Shown piece by piece: positions 11,844-24,122 of a stretch of 64,000 bases of DNA (position 1 is its first letter; each line of letters starts with the position of its first letter). The stretch lies in the NCBI GenBank assembly GCA_005765155.1, contig VCCP01000004.1, positions 1,550,001 to 1,614,000 on the forward strand, in the 5' to 3' direction. Position numbers and translations under genes: made by a program. The notes beneath the pieces are model-generated. The model made no database searches and was not told the origin of the DNA. It saw only the letters and a list, made by a program, of their open reading frames with translations. The stretch comes from Zelopaecilomyces penicillatus (taxonomy: Eukaryota > Ascomycota > Sordariomycetes > Hypocreales > Pseudodiploosporaceae).

Positions 11844-13022
11844 CTAACTCATACAGAGAGATCGTCTTGCACTATTGCCAGGTCGGTGGCGCGTCTCGCT
11901 GCAATGCCGAAACATGACCATGGGTGTGAGTTTGGTTAAATTAGCCAAACTAATCTTAACCCATCGATGATGATCAGGATTGGGACGATGCTTGTGTAGC
12001 CATGGGATCTCGCCCGGGGCCAGTTTCGGTGTCCAGATTCCATCAGAATCCGCCATGCGTCGGAAGAGCCCGCAATATATTCTCCTGAACCACAACAAGC
12101 AGAATAATATAAAATTGGTCATCTTCAACCAAAGCTTGATTCGCTCAGGGAACGGCGCTCCAGAACGTATCAGGTCAAACCAGAACTGGGCCTTGCTATC
12201 CTGTGCTTTCGCCTTGGAATGCCAAAGCTCGTAGTATTGCATGAGTCTGGAGTCTTGGTCAACAGGAACAATCTGCAGGGCTTCATCGGCAAGGCCTCCA
12301 AGAAGCCCCGAATCCAGGGCTTCAGCCTCGTCTATGTGCATTATAATATGAATCATCGTCATATAGATGTTACGCGGGTCATGTTCGGCGACGAGGCAGA
12401 ACTCCTTCAAGGGGTTACTCAAGAGAGTACAGGCAAGCTGAGGCAAGTTGGACTGGTCTAGGGTTTCCTTATTTTGCACAATTTCCCAGAAGTCGCAGAA
12501 GAAATCTGCAAAGATGGAAAGTTCTAGGTTGTTCTCGTTTATATGAGCAAGATAAGTTTATACATTGCTTGTTGTGTACATGTTACTCCTGAACCAATGG
12601 AGATGGAGAATGTCGACGTTTGGTTGGATCCAGACTGATGGTAGGCATAATAAACCGCGAGATTCGTTTTTAATAGTCCGCCCGTATTGGTTTACAACAT
12701 ACCTGGCTTCGCGACAAACATGGCTGATTTTTGACCTCAATGAACTCTGATTTACTGTTTTAATCGGCAAGCCTTTCTGTCCAGTGCCGCATTCTGATAT
12801 AAAGTTCTAGTCTGGACCTAGAAATGCCGGTATATTGAGCTCAGTGACCCTGCGCGGGAGACAAACCCGCCATACTTCCAATCGCAGCTCAGTAGGGAGC
12901 CGTGGAAACAAATGAAAAGGCCCTTTCATGTTGTTACTACTGCTTTTTTTCTGGGTATTTGATAATGCCATACTTGGGATATGTGAGTGTGGTTGTGAAC
13001 TTTTGACTGTAGTAATTGGCAT
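11844..13022 (-). CDS. 2EXR-domain protein (fungal F-box-like family)
   Basis: Three exons (12818-13022, 12587-12754, 11844-12505) join in frame to 344 aa. The first donor (GTCCAG) is weak, so the exon 1-2 junction is the least certain part. The N-terminal block FHLFPRLPTELRLEVWRVCL is the EXR motif that defines the 2EXR family. It is followed by ISHVCREARYVVNQYG and VWIQPNVDILHLHW, the usual second half of the domain. The remainder is unrecognised. It includes a hydrophobic stretch (FILFCLLWFRRIYCGLF, about residues 265-281) that could be a membrane segment. 2EXR proteins are very abundant in filamentous fungi and have no settled function. ATGs further in (before KGPFHLF) are also possible starts. 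Confidence 0.68.
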
Positions 13023-14070
13023 GGATGGGAATCAGAAACAGGTCATCCTTGTAAGAGGATTGAGATGCACGACTCCACGATAAAGACGTTCTTGCACTCG
13101 GAAATGAACCTCATGGCGAGTTATGTTTCAGTCCTGAGAAAAGTCAGTCTTCTAATGAATGCCTCAAAATTGTCTTGTTCAACCCTTGTTTGGGAGAACA
13201 AAGACAATTATGCAAACCGCACATCTTTGAACAGAACCTCACTAGTATCTCATACGGATACTTGAGGAATGCAGGATCACTATTTGGTTGGGAATAGTGC
13301 AATCGTAAAATACGAATCAGTTAAAACAATTCGTTATCTGCATGTTGATGGTATCTCTTCAGCTTGCCCGACGAAAATATGTAATCAGCGAATCAAGGCC
13401 CTGCGGCAAGCAAAACTCATGTTCATTTGATCTAGAATTGTATGACATATTCAATACGAGTACAATTCAGAGTAAGTCTTCCGAACACAAATTTCTCAAA
13501 AGTTTTAAACCAGAAAAAAGTTCAAATTTTCGGCATTGTATTGTTAGCCACTTACCAAGGTATAGAATGTATTATTTTGACCCAAGATAAGTCAAGTGTC
13601 GAGCATAGCAGTTGTTCAAAATGCCGTAAACCCTAACCCTGTGGTGGCGTGGTGGGGGATTCGGTTTTCACCGGCAAGACCGAAAACATATCTGATTTTT
13701 CAAGGGGGTCACGTGGCCTCGGTCATAGGCCGGCGTTTCAGTACCTCCTTTGCGTCCCCCAAGTGGCTTTCAGTGGTCTTCAAGTAATTTCCAGTGGGCG
13801 TTCAACAGGATTCCAGTGGCCACCGTGGACCTGGAATGTGTCATCTCGCCTTACCCGATCTAGATGCCGTGGCTCCCGCCGACCCTGGGGGGGGTCCATC
13901 AGGCCCGTCCCTTGGTATGCCTCTTCCATCTCTCTGCATCTTCTCTTCAACAACCCACCCGTTCTCTCTTTCTCTCGCCCCCACCACGACACTCTCTCGA
14001 ATCGCCGTAAAATACTGCCAATTGAAGCAATTACAAATATTCATCTAATTCCTCAACACACTTGCTCATC
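13023..14070. promoter_or_regulatory. Shared divergent promoter region of the 2EXR gene and MDM38
   Basis: About 1 kb between divergent genes. Two motifs stand out: a telobox-like AAACCCTAACCCT (13628-13640) and a TCACGTG (13709-13715) that fits a Cbf1/bHLH site. Pyrimidine-rich sequence (13920-13990) lies just upstream of the MDM38 start. No gene seen. Confidence 0.45.
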
Positions 14071-15762
14071 ATGAGCGCCTCAACAACTCTTGCCCGGCGG
14101 GCCGTGGCTCGAAACCCCTTATTAGGCCGAGGTGAGATTTTTCGATAACCGACTTTTGAGCCCGATTTTGTACAGTTATTAATCGCATCTCTAGGGAAAA
14201 CCCTTGCTCGAGGCATTTCGCCTGCGCTCATGGCCCGACATGTTGCCCTACAAACACAAATTCCTGCGCTGGCGCTGCTGATCCCGATGCGACACATGGG
14301 AACCGAGCATCACCGACCCGATGCGCCATCATCTGCTCCTCCACCCGGATTCAATGCTGAGCAGGCTAGGAAACCGCTCGCAAAGGACAGTACAGTTGTC
14401 TCAAAGGCTGATACAACTTCAGCAAGCAAGCCCGCTGCGGTGAAGGCTGCAGGCTCAGCTCAGGAAGTTCAGGGCTTGGATGAACTCGTTGCTAAAAAGG
14501 AGGAACTAATGGATCGACAAGAAGTGACCAAAAAGGAAAAGGAGGACAAGAAGTTGACGATCTGGCAAAAAGTCAAGAAGGAAGCACAGCATTACTGGGA
14601 CGGCAGCAAGTTGCTCGCTACTGAGATTAAAATCAGCTGGCGATTAGCTCTCAAGATGGCCGCCGGCTATGATTTGACTCGCAGAGAGCACAGGCAACTC
14701 CAGCGAACCGTCCAAGATTTGGGTCGACTGGTGCCCTTTTCGGTCTTCATTATCGTTCCTTTTGCCGAGGCCCTGCTCCCAGTGGCTCTGAAACTCTTCC
14801 CCAATATGCTGCCCAGCACATTTGAGGCGCAAAAGTCAAAGGATGCCAAGGCGACCCTGCTGCGGTCAACCCGAAAAGAAGTCAGCACATTCCTCCGCCA
14901 AACACTGAGGGAGACTGGCCTTCCGTTAAGTCAGGCAGCGACGCAGAAAGAGGAATTCTCCAATTTTTTCCGCAAGGTCCGTTCCACGGGAGAGGCACCA
15001 ACTCACCAGGATGTGATCAAGGTTTGCAAAGTCTTTCGGGATGACATGACGCTCGACAACCTGTCGCGGCCTCAGCTTGTTTCCATGTGCAAGTACATGA
15101 ACCTCAACACTTTCGGAACCGATTCAATGCTTCGATACCAGGTTCGTCATCGCATGCGACAGATTAAGAGAGACGATAAGGCGATTAGCTTTGAGGGCGT
15201 CAATAGTTTGACTGTGGCAGAACTGCAGATGGCCTGTGCTGCCCGTGGCATCCGAACTCACAGCGTGTCGCCTGCAAGGATGAGGACAGACCTGCAGACT
15301 TGGCTCGAGTTTCGTCTTAGGGATGGCGTTCCGTCCACTCTTCTTGTCCTGAGCAACGCATATATGTATGGTCAGGGATCTGGTGAAGGATCAAGTCAGT
15401 TGGAGGCATTGATTGGTGTGCTGTCTTCTATCCCAGAGGAGCTCTTCCACGAAATCGAGCTCGAGGTTCACAATGCTGAGGGAGCCGCAACCAACCGACA
15501 GCGATTGGAGGTCCTAAAGGAGCAGCAGGAGTTGATTGAAGAGGAGAACGAACAGAACCAGGAGAGCCAGAGCACAGGTTTTGCCACACCCCGAGATGTG
15601 GAAGACATTGACGAAAAGGAAGAACGACAAATGTCCGCCGAAGAAAATGGCCTGGAGAAGAAGCTTGCCAGTGAGATGGTTGACGCAGAGCAGGACCAGG
15701 CCAAGGCAGTTGGTCTCGCACGTGAAGTCGACCGCAAGGCGGCCCAGGGCGAGCAGAAGTGA
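14071..15762 (+). CDS. MDM38: Mitochondrial inner-membrane LETM1-family protein Mdm38
   Basis: Two exons (14071-14131 and 14195-15762) join in frame to 542 aa. The N-terminus (MSASTTLARRAVARNPLLGR) is an Arg-rich, acid-free mitochondrial presequence. One transmembrane helix (about residues 199-222, RLVPFSVFIIVPFAEALLPV) is followed by the conserved LETM1 ribosome-binding-like domain, with FFRKVRSTGEAP, LSRPQLVSMCKYMNLN and LQMACAARGIRTH. The C-terminus is a long charged coiled coil (about 425-540). Mdm38/Letm1 keeps K+/H+ exchange and mitochondrial volume in order, and in yeast also binds mitoribosomes for membrane insertion. Length and layout match fungal Mdm38. Confidence 0.92.
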
Positions 15763-16866
15763 AACGAGCATTCAATCAAACCTCTCAACGGCTGAGGAAA
15801 CGGCGGATTTACAGCAGCGGCTGATTTTGAAACTAAAAAGCATGATTACTCCTCTCGCACAATCATTCAACGACTTTGTTTATTTATTTTAGTTTACTTT
15901 TCATTTGTATGTATGACGGGTATTGCATACCAAGGGATGGCGGGCGTGTAACATCACGGTGATGAAATGGCTCTTGGGGGCAAAGAGCTACATAGACGAC
16001 ATATCTCTCGACACTGCAAACATAGCAAATAGACTAAAAACCGTTTAATTCTGTTGGGTATTCCCACGATGAAAATATGAGTTTTAATTGTATCAAATGA
16101 CGACAGCTGGTTTTGAGTGTACGCTCTGTTTTAAATTGTAGTGTTTATATTGAAGGGCTCGCCTAGTCATCTCTACGATTATGACATGATTTCCTGCTTT
16201 TGAGAATGATGCTGGTTGCTGTCTGGAGATGGTTGCTGTGTTGGATCTACGAATACCCTGACGTTGTCTTACCCGTGGCTCAGGATGGGTTGCGTCATCG
16301 GCCAGGCATAACGATCGTGGCAATGGTACTGGTAGCAAAGTACTGATCTGTGAATCAACAACTCAACATTACAGAGGAGCACTAGCATCTAGGAAACTTA
16401 TTTTAAATTCTCGGGTGATGGAATAATAGTGATTTATTGATTGTTATACCTATTTGCACATTTAAGAACTAATCATGATGGGCTGGTATCATAATGTCGG
16501 TTGCGTTTGCTGTATCTGCCTACCAAAACCCTGTGCAGCTCCCTCCCCACAGCTGCTGGCCACCCCACAACAGCACCTGCGCCTTCAAGGCTCCAACCAG
16601 ACCTCCAACTGCACCTCTAGACCGAACAGCTAGGTTGTGATACCGCCCTAACACAGCTCGACACACTACTCCTCCTATCATCACCATCATTCTCACAAAC
16701 AGCCCGATCGACTAAAGGGGAAAGAAAGCACCACTCTTCAACTTCGCTTAACCCCAACGACAAAGCCGGTTCGTCCCGTCAATCACGAAGCGCCCGCATT
16801 ATCATCCCCCCTCCCTCTTTCGCCCCTCCACGACCCGCCCGCTGATCAACCTCCAATGCTGAAACT
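15763..16866. other. Intergenic: MDM38 3' flank and SNX4 promoter/leader
   Basis: No supported gene. The first 700 bp are AT-rich. From about 16540 the sequence becomes C-rich, as in a fungal promoter and 5' leader, ending in the short upstream ORF annotated at 16856. Confidence 0.6.
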
Positions 16867-16870
16867 ATGA
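16856..16870 (+). promoter_or_regulatory. Four-codon upstream ORF overlapping the SNX4 start
   Basis: ATG CTG AAA CTA TGA. Its TGA shares the bases ATGA with the SNX4 start codon at 16867, so ribosomes ending on the upstream ORF stop exactly at the main AUG. It is certain in the DNA; whether the mRNA leader includes it is inferred. Confidence 0.7.
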
Positions 16871-18407
16871 CGAACCGCGGCCAGGATCAAGACCACGACG
16901 ACTTCTCCAACGTCTCGTGGAGTGAGCATGTTCAGGGCCAGACGGCACGCACAGCGCCTTCTCCAGGCAATGAAGCCGACCGCGGGAATGACGGGCCAGG
17001 ACCTGGTGTAGGCCATGATCCTCGTGGGATTGGCCGCGAGAGGCTTGAATGCATCGTCGGCTCGGCTATCAAGGAGAACGACGGCACCAAAGATGCTTTT
17101 GTTTCATACCAGATTACCACCCACGTAAGTTTATATAGTTGTTATCAGCCATTGCTGTATCTATGCTTGAAGCCCCCCCTTTGAGTCCAGCGTGGTGGAC
17201 AAACCAACACCATACATTATTGCCTGCTTGCTAACCAAATGGCCTCACGGCAATGTCTTCATTTCTATAGTCCACATTTTCTTCTTTCCAAAAAGAAACC
17301 ACAATTGTCCGCCGCCGCTTCACAGATTTCGTCTTTCTCTTCAAGCAACTGATGCGGGACTACCCGGCCTGCGCTGTGCCTCCGCTGCCGGACAAGCAGC
17401 GCATGGAGTATGTCCGTGGCGACCGCTTTGGCAGTGACTTCACTGCACGCCGCGCCCACTCACTGCAACGATTCCTCACTCGCGTTTCGTACCACCCGGT
17501 GCTGCGCCGAGGCGGCATTCTGCACAACTTCCTCGAGAGCCAGGACTGGAACGCCACCATGCGGAGCCGCAATTCCCGTGTGAGCATGTCGAGCGACCCG
17601 GGGGCCTCGAGCGGCGTCTTTGACAACTTTGCAGATACCTTTATCAACGCATTTACGAAGCTCCACAAGCCAGACCGGCGTTTTCTTGAAGTCAAGGAGA
17701 AGAGCGACAAACTGGACGAGGACCTCGGCCATATTGAGAAGGTTGTGGCGCGCGTTGTCCGCCGGGAGACTGATTTGGAAGCCGATCTCAGAGATCTAGC
17801 CGAGCAGTTCCAAAAGCTTATCACGCTAGAGCCAGGCGTCGAGTCTGCCGTTCACGCCTTTGCTGCTTCCATCCAGGACACGGCCACCCACCTACGAAAC
17901 CTCAAGGACGTAACAGACCAGGACTATCTCGGCTCCCTACGGGACTTGCAGGCTTACTCGGGCGCCCTCAAGAACCTCCTTAAAGCCCGCGAGCAGAAGC
18001 AGCTTGATTTTGAGCAATTAACCGAGTATCTCAACAAATCTACTTCAGAGCGAGACAGCATCCAGTCCGGCCACGGCGCCTCCAGTGGTCCCGGCGGCTT
18101 CTTGCGCGCCAAGATTGAAGACGTGCGGGGAGTCGACCACGAACAAGCCCGTCGCGAGCGCGCCCGCAAGCTTGAGCTCCGTGTCGAGGACCTCACCTCC
18201 GAGGTCGAGAGCGCCCGCCAAACGAGCGATCTCTTCGACGACGAAGTCGTCCGCGAGGTTGCCGACTTTGAGCGTATCAAGCGCATCGAGATGAAGACCC
18301 AGCTCGGAGGGTTAGCGGACGCTCATGTTTTGTTTTACGGTGAGGTTGCTGAGATTTGGGAGAATTATGTGATTGAGATGGAAAAGGAGGGCGTCATCGC
18401 AGCGTGA
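16867..18407 (+). CDS. SNX4: Sorting nexin-4 / Atg24
   Basis: Two exons (16867-17124 and 17271-18407) join in frame to 464 aa. A disordered N-terminus of about 55 residues precedes a PX domain with YQITTH, TTIVRRRFTDFVFLFKQL, PPLPDKQR and HSLQRFLTRVSYHP, which binds PI3P. The rest is a BAR coiled coil (RRFLEVKEKSDKLDEDLGHI, RETDLEADLRDLAEQF, FYGEVAEIWENYVIEM). Snx4 forms PX-BAR dimers on endosomes, recycles SNAREs such as Snc1, and takes part in selective autophagy and pexophagy. The length is typical. The intron falls inside the PX domain and its removal restores the RRRFTDF signature in frame. Confidence 0.93.
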
Positions 18408-19101
18408 AAATGAAAATGAAAATACGGGGGGGCACAAGGGAACAGGGAGACAAGGCTAGTTGGCTGTAATGTTAGTTGAAGTTATGGGGTTCTTGTAATG
18501 TCACTTAAAACTCAACAAGCTGAATAACAAAGACAGAGAGATAGAAGAGGTAAGTGGAAGAGACAGGAGACGGCTTCTGGCGTTTGGGTGTCCAAGGAGG
18601 CGTTGGTAGATTGATATTTACAATAAATCGGTACATGGATACTACAGAACGGAACTCATCAATCGGCCATATTGGAATTGCGCATGTCTCCCCCGTTCAG
18701 AGCAGTTTCATACGTCCGCATAGCATACTAGGGACGACTGGTAGATTCCTCTTCACAGCCATCATCAGAAACGGTAGTAATCTCGTCATATTTCATCTCT
18801 CTCCACGTTCTAATAGACAACATCGTCTCCGTACACATACACAGTACTACATCGTCATGCCAAAACCATATCGCAATCGCATGGCCTGGGACGTATTCTA
18901 TCGCACAGAATCCAAACAGCATATTGAACAAAACATAATGCCCTGACTCCCGGTATACCCATATGCAAGTAATGATATCATCGGTGCCATGGGGCAGCAA
19001 ACAGAGATATGTAGGTATGCACTCATCCAGAGCAGAGCTCTCCGCCAACAAGTCAAAAAACAAAACAAGAGACGTTCCGCTCTCTTCCAATCTAATCTTA
19101 C
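18408..19101. other. Intergenic between convergent SNX4 and KEX2
   Basis: About 690 bp between two stop codons; presumably both 3' UTRs. No gene seen. Confidence 0.65.
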
Positions 19102-21777
19102 TTAAGCGCCCTCGCCCAACCGTCGTGACCGATGCTTCTCTGCAGCATCCTCATCATCACTCTCCTCGCCAACGACGTACTGGTCCTCCTCAGTGATGCC
19201 CGCCAATCTTTCGGCTGATCGGTCTCTGTACGCATCGAATTCATCATCGTCGTCGTCATCATCATCCTCTTCGTCACTGCCGCCAGCAAAAGCGTCATAC
19301 AATTCACCACCACGGGTGCGTCGGGCTTTGTTGGCTCCGGCCGCGCCCTTCTCTCCTTTGTTTAGGCCTTCGCCCTCTTCCTCATCAAGCATCTCGAACT
19401 CGTAAGTGTTTCGAGGATCGTTTCGAAGTCGCCGTCTGCGGGCAATCCACAGATAGACACCCAGACCAATGCCAAAGGCGGCTATAAATCCAATGGCACC
19501 ATAAATCCAAATTTGAGCCTTCTTGGTCGCACCGAAGGAAGGCAGCCAGTCAATCCAGGAAGAGGATGGGCTCTCGGCGGGCTCTTGAGCCGTTCCGGTG
19601 CTCGATCCCGCCTCATGTTGGGTGCTGGAGCTTACAGGCTTGGCCGAGGGCTTAGTTGGCCGTTCGGGGTGGTCTGAAGGATTGGACATAGGAGGCTTGC
19701 TTGAAGGGTTGGCAACGGCAGGTATGGACATAGTCGAAGCAGACAAAGAAGTTGTCTTGATCTCGTCATGGTCGGCGTCATCACTTTCACTTGGCAGAGG
19801 AAGAGACACTGCCTTGCTCGCATCGATAGACTCGCCCCAAAGCTTCAGGTGCCAGTCGATGAATGTGCCCTTGTTGCCGTTCTTCTTCGTGTCTTTGACA
19901 AGAAGAGTCCATCTACCAATACCAGACTCGCCCCTGTTCATGTTAGTAAAGGTGCATATGCTAATTAGTTTGGGGCAACTTACCAATGAACCACGCTCAT
20001 AAAAGTCCAATCGTCATAGCCCCCTTTGTGGCTATCCCCATCTCTTGTCACGGCGATATGACTGACCACCTTTTCAGGGCTGATAAGGTCGACGCTCAAA
20101 TCACCACGGCGGGTATGAGCAACATTCATTGTCACTGTGACGTGCTCGAGCCTAGCCAAGTTGGCTGCCTTGAGCATATCCTCCGTAACATCGAAGCTGA
20201 CGACTAATCCATCCTGGCCCTCAGGTATATCCTTCTTTACATGCAACCAAGGGGAGAAGTACCACGCCTGGGGCTTTACCTTCTGCCACGTCTTTGCCTT
20301 CTCAACGAGGGCGTAAGAATCAATTTTGCCGTATCCAAAAGTATGACTGAAATGCTTGCCAATTGCCGTCTGCTGCCACTCGGCATCCTTGTCGGCAACA
20401 CGCACCGCCGTTTCCATGGCAAGGTACTGCAGATCTCTCCAAGTCAAATCTGAACGAACTTGCAGAACCAGGGCAAATATGCCAGCAGCAAGAGGAGCCG
20501 CCGCTGAGGTACCACCATGGCCGCTATAACAGTTATTTTCGCCAACATCGGTTGTGTGCTGAAGCCAATCAGTACTTGTCTCGTAGTTTGATCAAACTTA
20601 AGGAAAAAGAAAAAAAGGGATGAACACTTACAATAGCATCACCACTGCCACTGCTGTAGGTAACAACGAGCTGCGCCGAGCAGAGTTCTGAATAGTAAGG
20701 ATGTAGACCCGCCCGATCCACCGCACCCACGGTAATGCTGTATATGGAGTTTGTGTAGCCATCAAAGTTGCAGTTATCGCCATTCACGGCGCCGTTACCA
20801 CTGGCAAACACATAAATGGATCCGAGACCACTACGGCCATCCTGAATACCCTTGAGCATGGCACGTCGAATCAGGACACTGGGAGCTTCCATGGACCTGC
20901 CATCATCTGGGGGACCCCATGAGCACGAGTAGATTTGATTTTGCTGATACTTGTAAATCATGGCTTCCGCTTCATCGGCATCGCTAATAGGCTTGCTGAG
21001 AATTCGAATGCCTGCGATTTTGGAGTCATATGCAACACCCACGCCGCAAACGTTGTTGCGCACAGCGGAAATTTCACCGGCGCATCTTGTTCCATGGTTG
21101 TCGTTTGAAAGCTCAGGCTTCGGCTCGTTATCATGGTCGTTGAAGTCCCATGAGCCCTCGGCGAAATAATTGTCCTTCAGATCCTGACTGTACATGTCCA
21201 CGCCATCATCAACCATGGCAACGGTAGTGTTCTTGCCTGTAATGCCCTCCATCCAGAGTCCAGTTACGTTAACGTCGTGTCCAAGCTGGATTGGATTGAA
21301 AAGATGCCATTGCTCGTGGAATATTGGGTCAGTAATTTGTAGAGCTTGCATGACTTTGGATTGCTCAAGGAGCGCGGTGTCATCGGGCTTCTGAGCCAGC
21401 CGAGGAGTGACATAACCGTCTGGCCGTGGCGGAATGACTCGCTTCTCTAGATGCATGCGAGCCTTTTGTTTCGTAGTCATTAGGACACCATCGAGAATAT
21501 CATGGCCACCCATATCTCGTTTTCGTCGCTTGCGCTCCTTGACCTCTCGTTTTACTACATCGTCGTTGTGTTTTACTGCTCGATAAACGTGGTGGCCGGT
21601 CAATTCACCAAGCTGACCCTGATGAGAGAGCCCAAGGCGAAGAGCGACATCGTCCGGGCTTGTGTTGTGGTCAAGATGCAGAACATAATAGTCGTGTTTG
21701 TCGTAGTCTCGAGGGGCGCTGGCCGCACACGACAGGCCGACCAGGCTAGCGAGACCAATGAGAGAAGCAACTTTCAT
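19102..21777 (-). CDS. KEX2: Kexin, Golgi KR-specific proprotein convertase
   Basis: Three exons (20632-21777, 19984-20558, 19102-19933) join in frame to 850 aa. It has a signal peptide (MKVASLIGLASLVGLSCAAS) and a propeptide with a basic cluster (about 82-87), ending at KR113 for self-cleavage. The subtilisin domain carries Asp190 (VDDGVD), His228 (NDNHGTRCAGE), Asn328 (ASGNGA) and Ser400 (GHGGTSAAAP). The Asp-His and His-Ser spacings equal those of yeast Kex2 (38 and 172). Then come a P domain, a Ser/Pro-rich stalk, a transmembrane helix (about 715-738) and an acidic cytosolic tail. The tail motif NTYEFEML (Tyr751) resembles the Tyr-based Golgi retrieval signal of yeast Kex2p. It cleaves secreted precursors after Lys-Arg in the late Golgi. 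The start used is the first ATG in frame. Confidence 0.95.
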
Positions 21778-23082
21778 TTCGAAGTATGGCTTTAGGTACA
21801 AGGCAGGGCAGCCGTCGGCGCAAAGAGGGATGGACGCGCGTTCAGGGCCGGGTAGAGTGAACGTCTTTTAACACATGGAGAAGGGGACGCTGAAAAGACC
21901 AGAGACTATTGTCGATGAGCAGCTACAAAGACGGCAGGTCAGCAGACGAAGGCAGGTAGCGGTAAGTGGAAGCAGCGTTGTTGGGGTTGGCGAGGAGGAT
22001 TGGTAAAATAGGGATGGGTGATAAGGGGCAGCGGACCGAAGCGGTGTCGCCACGCCCTGATTCAGCACCAAAGCGACTGGCAAAACTGCCTTGATCGACG
22101 GGAAAACGTACCAAAACGTGACTCGTGGAAAGGTTTCGCACCACTACAGGCGTCGAGGCTGTGGCGCAGATATCGAGGACGCTGTGGAATGCCAGAGGAC
22201 GCGAAGATGGAAGCAAACCAGAGTGGACGATGGCGAAATACAATGGCTGACCAGCAGATAAGAATGCGGTTAGAGATGAAGGTGTCGTGGCAATCCACTG
22301 GTTCGGAACTGCCGTGGGCAGTTCTGCCAAGGGACTCTATTTGCTGTACCTGTACTTTGTGAGGCTGACCTACGCCAGCACCAGTTTCAAGATGACTATA
22401 GTAGCGGTGGGATGCAGGTACAGGTACTTGTGCACTAACAGGTAGGTTGCCAACTTGCCTGTGGCTGCTGCCCTGGCTGGCTCTAACTAAATCTCCTGCA
22501 AGTACTCCGCCGTGAATTCTAGGGGGAAGCCAAGTACCAGCCAAAGCTTATCTTTCGCAAAAAGATACATTGAGATAGTTGCAAAGGTACAGAATCACAC
22601 CGATCGGCCTGCCTTGCCTCCACTGCACGTTAATTAGGTACCTCCCGTAATTGACACGACCCGAACCGGTTGGAAGAAGAAGGTGATTGGAGATCTTCAT
22701 ATACCCAACCAAGCCATCTTATGGTTGTTTTATTAAAGAAAAACTTGGAGGAATGCTTAAATGTCGCTCATTATCGTGGAGCTGTTATTCATGTTAAAAT
22801 CATAACATCACCACAATCTAGCATCCATGATCAATCGCGAATACGGAGTTGAAACCACACTGGTTTTACTGGCTATGACTCGAGACAGATCCCACAATGT
22901 CAATTTCTCATTTAACAAAGTGATAATCGTGCTAATTAGACATTCCCTTTGTTCTTTTTCATGTTCCAGCTCATTAGCCCACCATGCTCTATAACTTAAC
23001 CAAACCATAACCTTTACCAAACGCCAGGCTCCGATACACGGAGGCACTCCCATCATTTAACGTAAACTACAGAATTATTTGC
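21778..23082. other. Intergenic: KEX2 promoter and phosphate-carrier 3' flank
   Basis: No supported gene. A 10-bp inverted repeat (GTACCTGTAC at 22346-22355 and GTACAGGTAC at 22418-22427) lies about 570-650 bp upstream of KEX2. Confidence 0.6.
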
Positions 23083-24122
23083 TCACAGCTTCTCCTCCTT
23101 GTGAATTTCAATCCCTGGTGGCGCGCCCGTCAAGGTCTTGCACTGCGCATAGATGACAAACTGCGAGGCAACGAGGCCGCATGTCATGACCAGACGAGGA
23201 CCCAGACCAGTCAGAAGCAACCGCTTTGGCCCAAACTCTCCTGCGAGCTGGAACATCCTGCTTGTAGCGCTCTGTCCCTTGTTGCCAGCGCCTTTGTTCA
23301 TCGCCGAGAGCAGCGTATCGGCCGGGTGAGAGAGCACGGCTGCGGCGACGCCAGCGGCCGTTCCCGACGTCAGTTCCACCAGCGAGGACTCTAGATGCGT
23401 CAATTTGGCTTTGCGCTCCGGCCCCATAGCTCGGAAGATAGCCTCGTTGGCAGCCTCATGCACAGTGAACTGGCCAACAGCAAACGGCACCTGCTTGAAC
23501 AGTAGAGGGACGAAGCCCGAGTAGAAGCCTCGAAGGCCCTCCTCTCTTGCCATGCGCGCAAATCCCGAGGCAAGGCCCGTGGCGTAGCCGCGCTGGGAGA
23601 CGAGACGGATACGCGTCGCCTCGAGCGGACAGAGAAGGATGTCAGCGAAAAACTCGGCCGAGGCACTGGCGCCTAGGTAGATGGCCGTGCGATGCGGAAC
23701 GGCCTTGTCGGGGCCTCCCGCGATGGAGATGTACTTCTTCTTGAAGAACTCGTAGCCGGCGAACTTGGCTCCGCCTTGAACGAGATAGCCGACCGCCGTG
23801 GGGCCGAAGCCCGTGAGCAGTGCCGAAGCCCCCTCCTTGGTGACAATGGTGCGCCCCGCGCGGATCATGTTCATGCCCTTCATAGCATCGTCGACCTGGA
23901 TACGCGTCTTGACGACATCAATGGGAGTCGCAGCCTAGCAATGGAGAACAAGAAGCTATTAGTGAAAAGCCCATCATAATTACCCCCAAAGCTTCATTGT
24001 GCAGTGAGCCAGGCGTAGAAACTTACGCCATGCGTGCTCGTCGCAGCCAAGGCGCCGGCACCAAAGAACTTGGCATAATCACCAAACGTGAAACTAGGCA
24101 CATCTTGAGGTTTTGAAGACAT
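23083..24122 (-). CDS. Mitochondrial phosphate carrier (Mir1/Pic2 type)
   Basis: Two exons (24027-24122 and 23083-23934) join in frame to 315 aa. Three mitochondrial-carrier repeats carry signature motifs TPIDVVKTRIQ, CPLEATRIRLVS and a degenerate HPADTLLSAMN. The segments FGPTAVGYLVQGGAKFAGYEFFKK and GFVPLLFKQVPFAVGQF are characteristic of the phosphate carrier subfamily. The protein imports phosphate with protons (or against hydroxide) across the inner membrane for ATP synthesis. It starts MSSKPQDVPSFTFGDYAKFF and lacks a long cleavable presequence, as do the fungal Mir1 proteins. Mir1 versus the Pic2 paralogue cannot be separated by eye. Confidence 0.9.

Noticed and set aside
22346..22427. 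GTACCTGTAC/GTACAGGTAC inverted repeat as a mobile-element end
   Set aside because: Only 10 bp arms, 62 bp apart, no coding content or flanking duplication.
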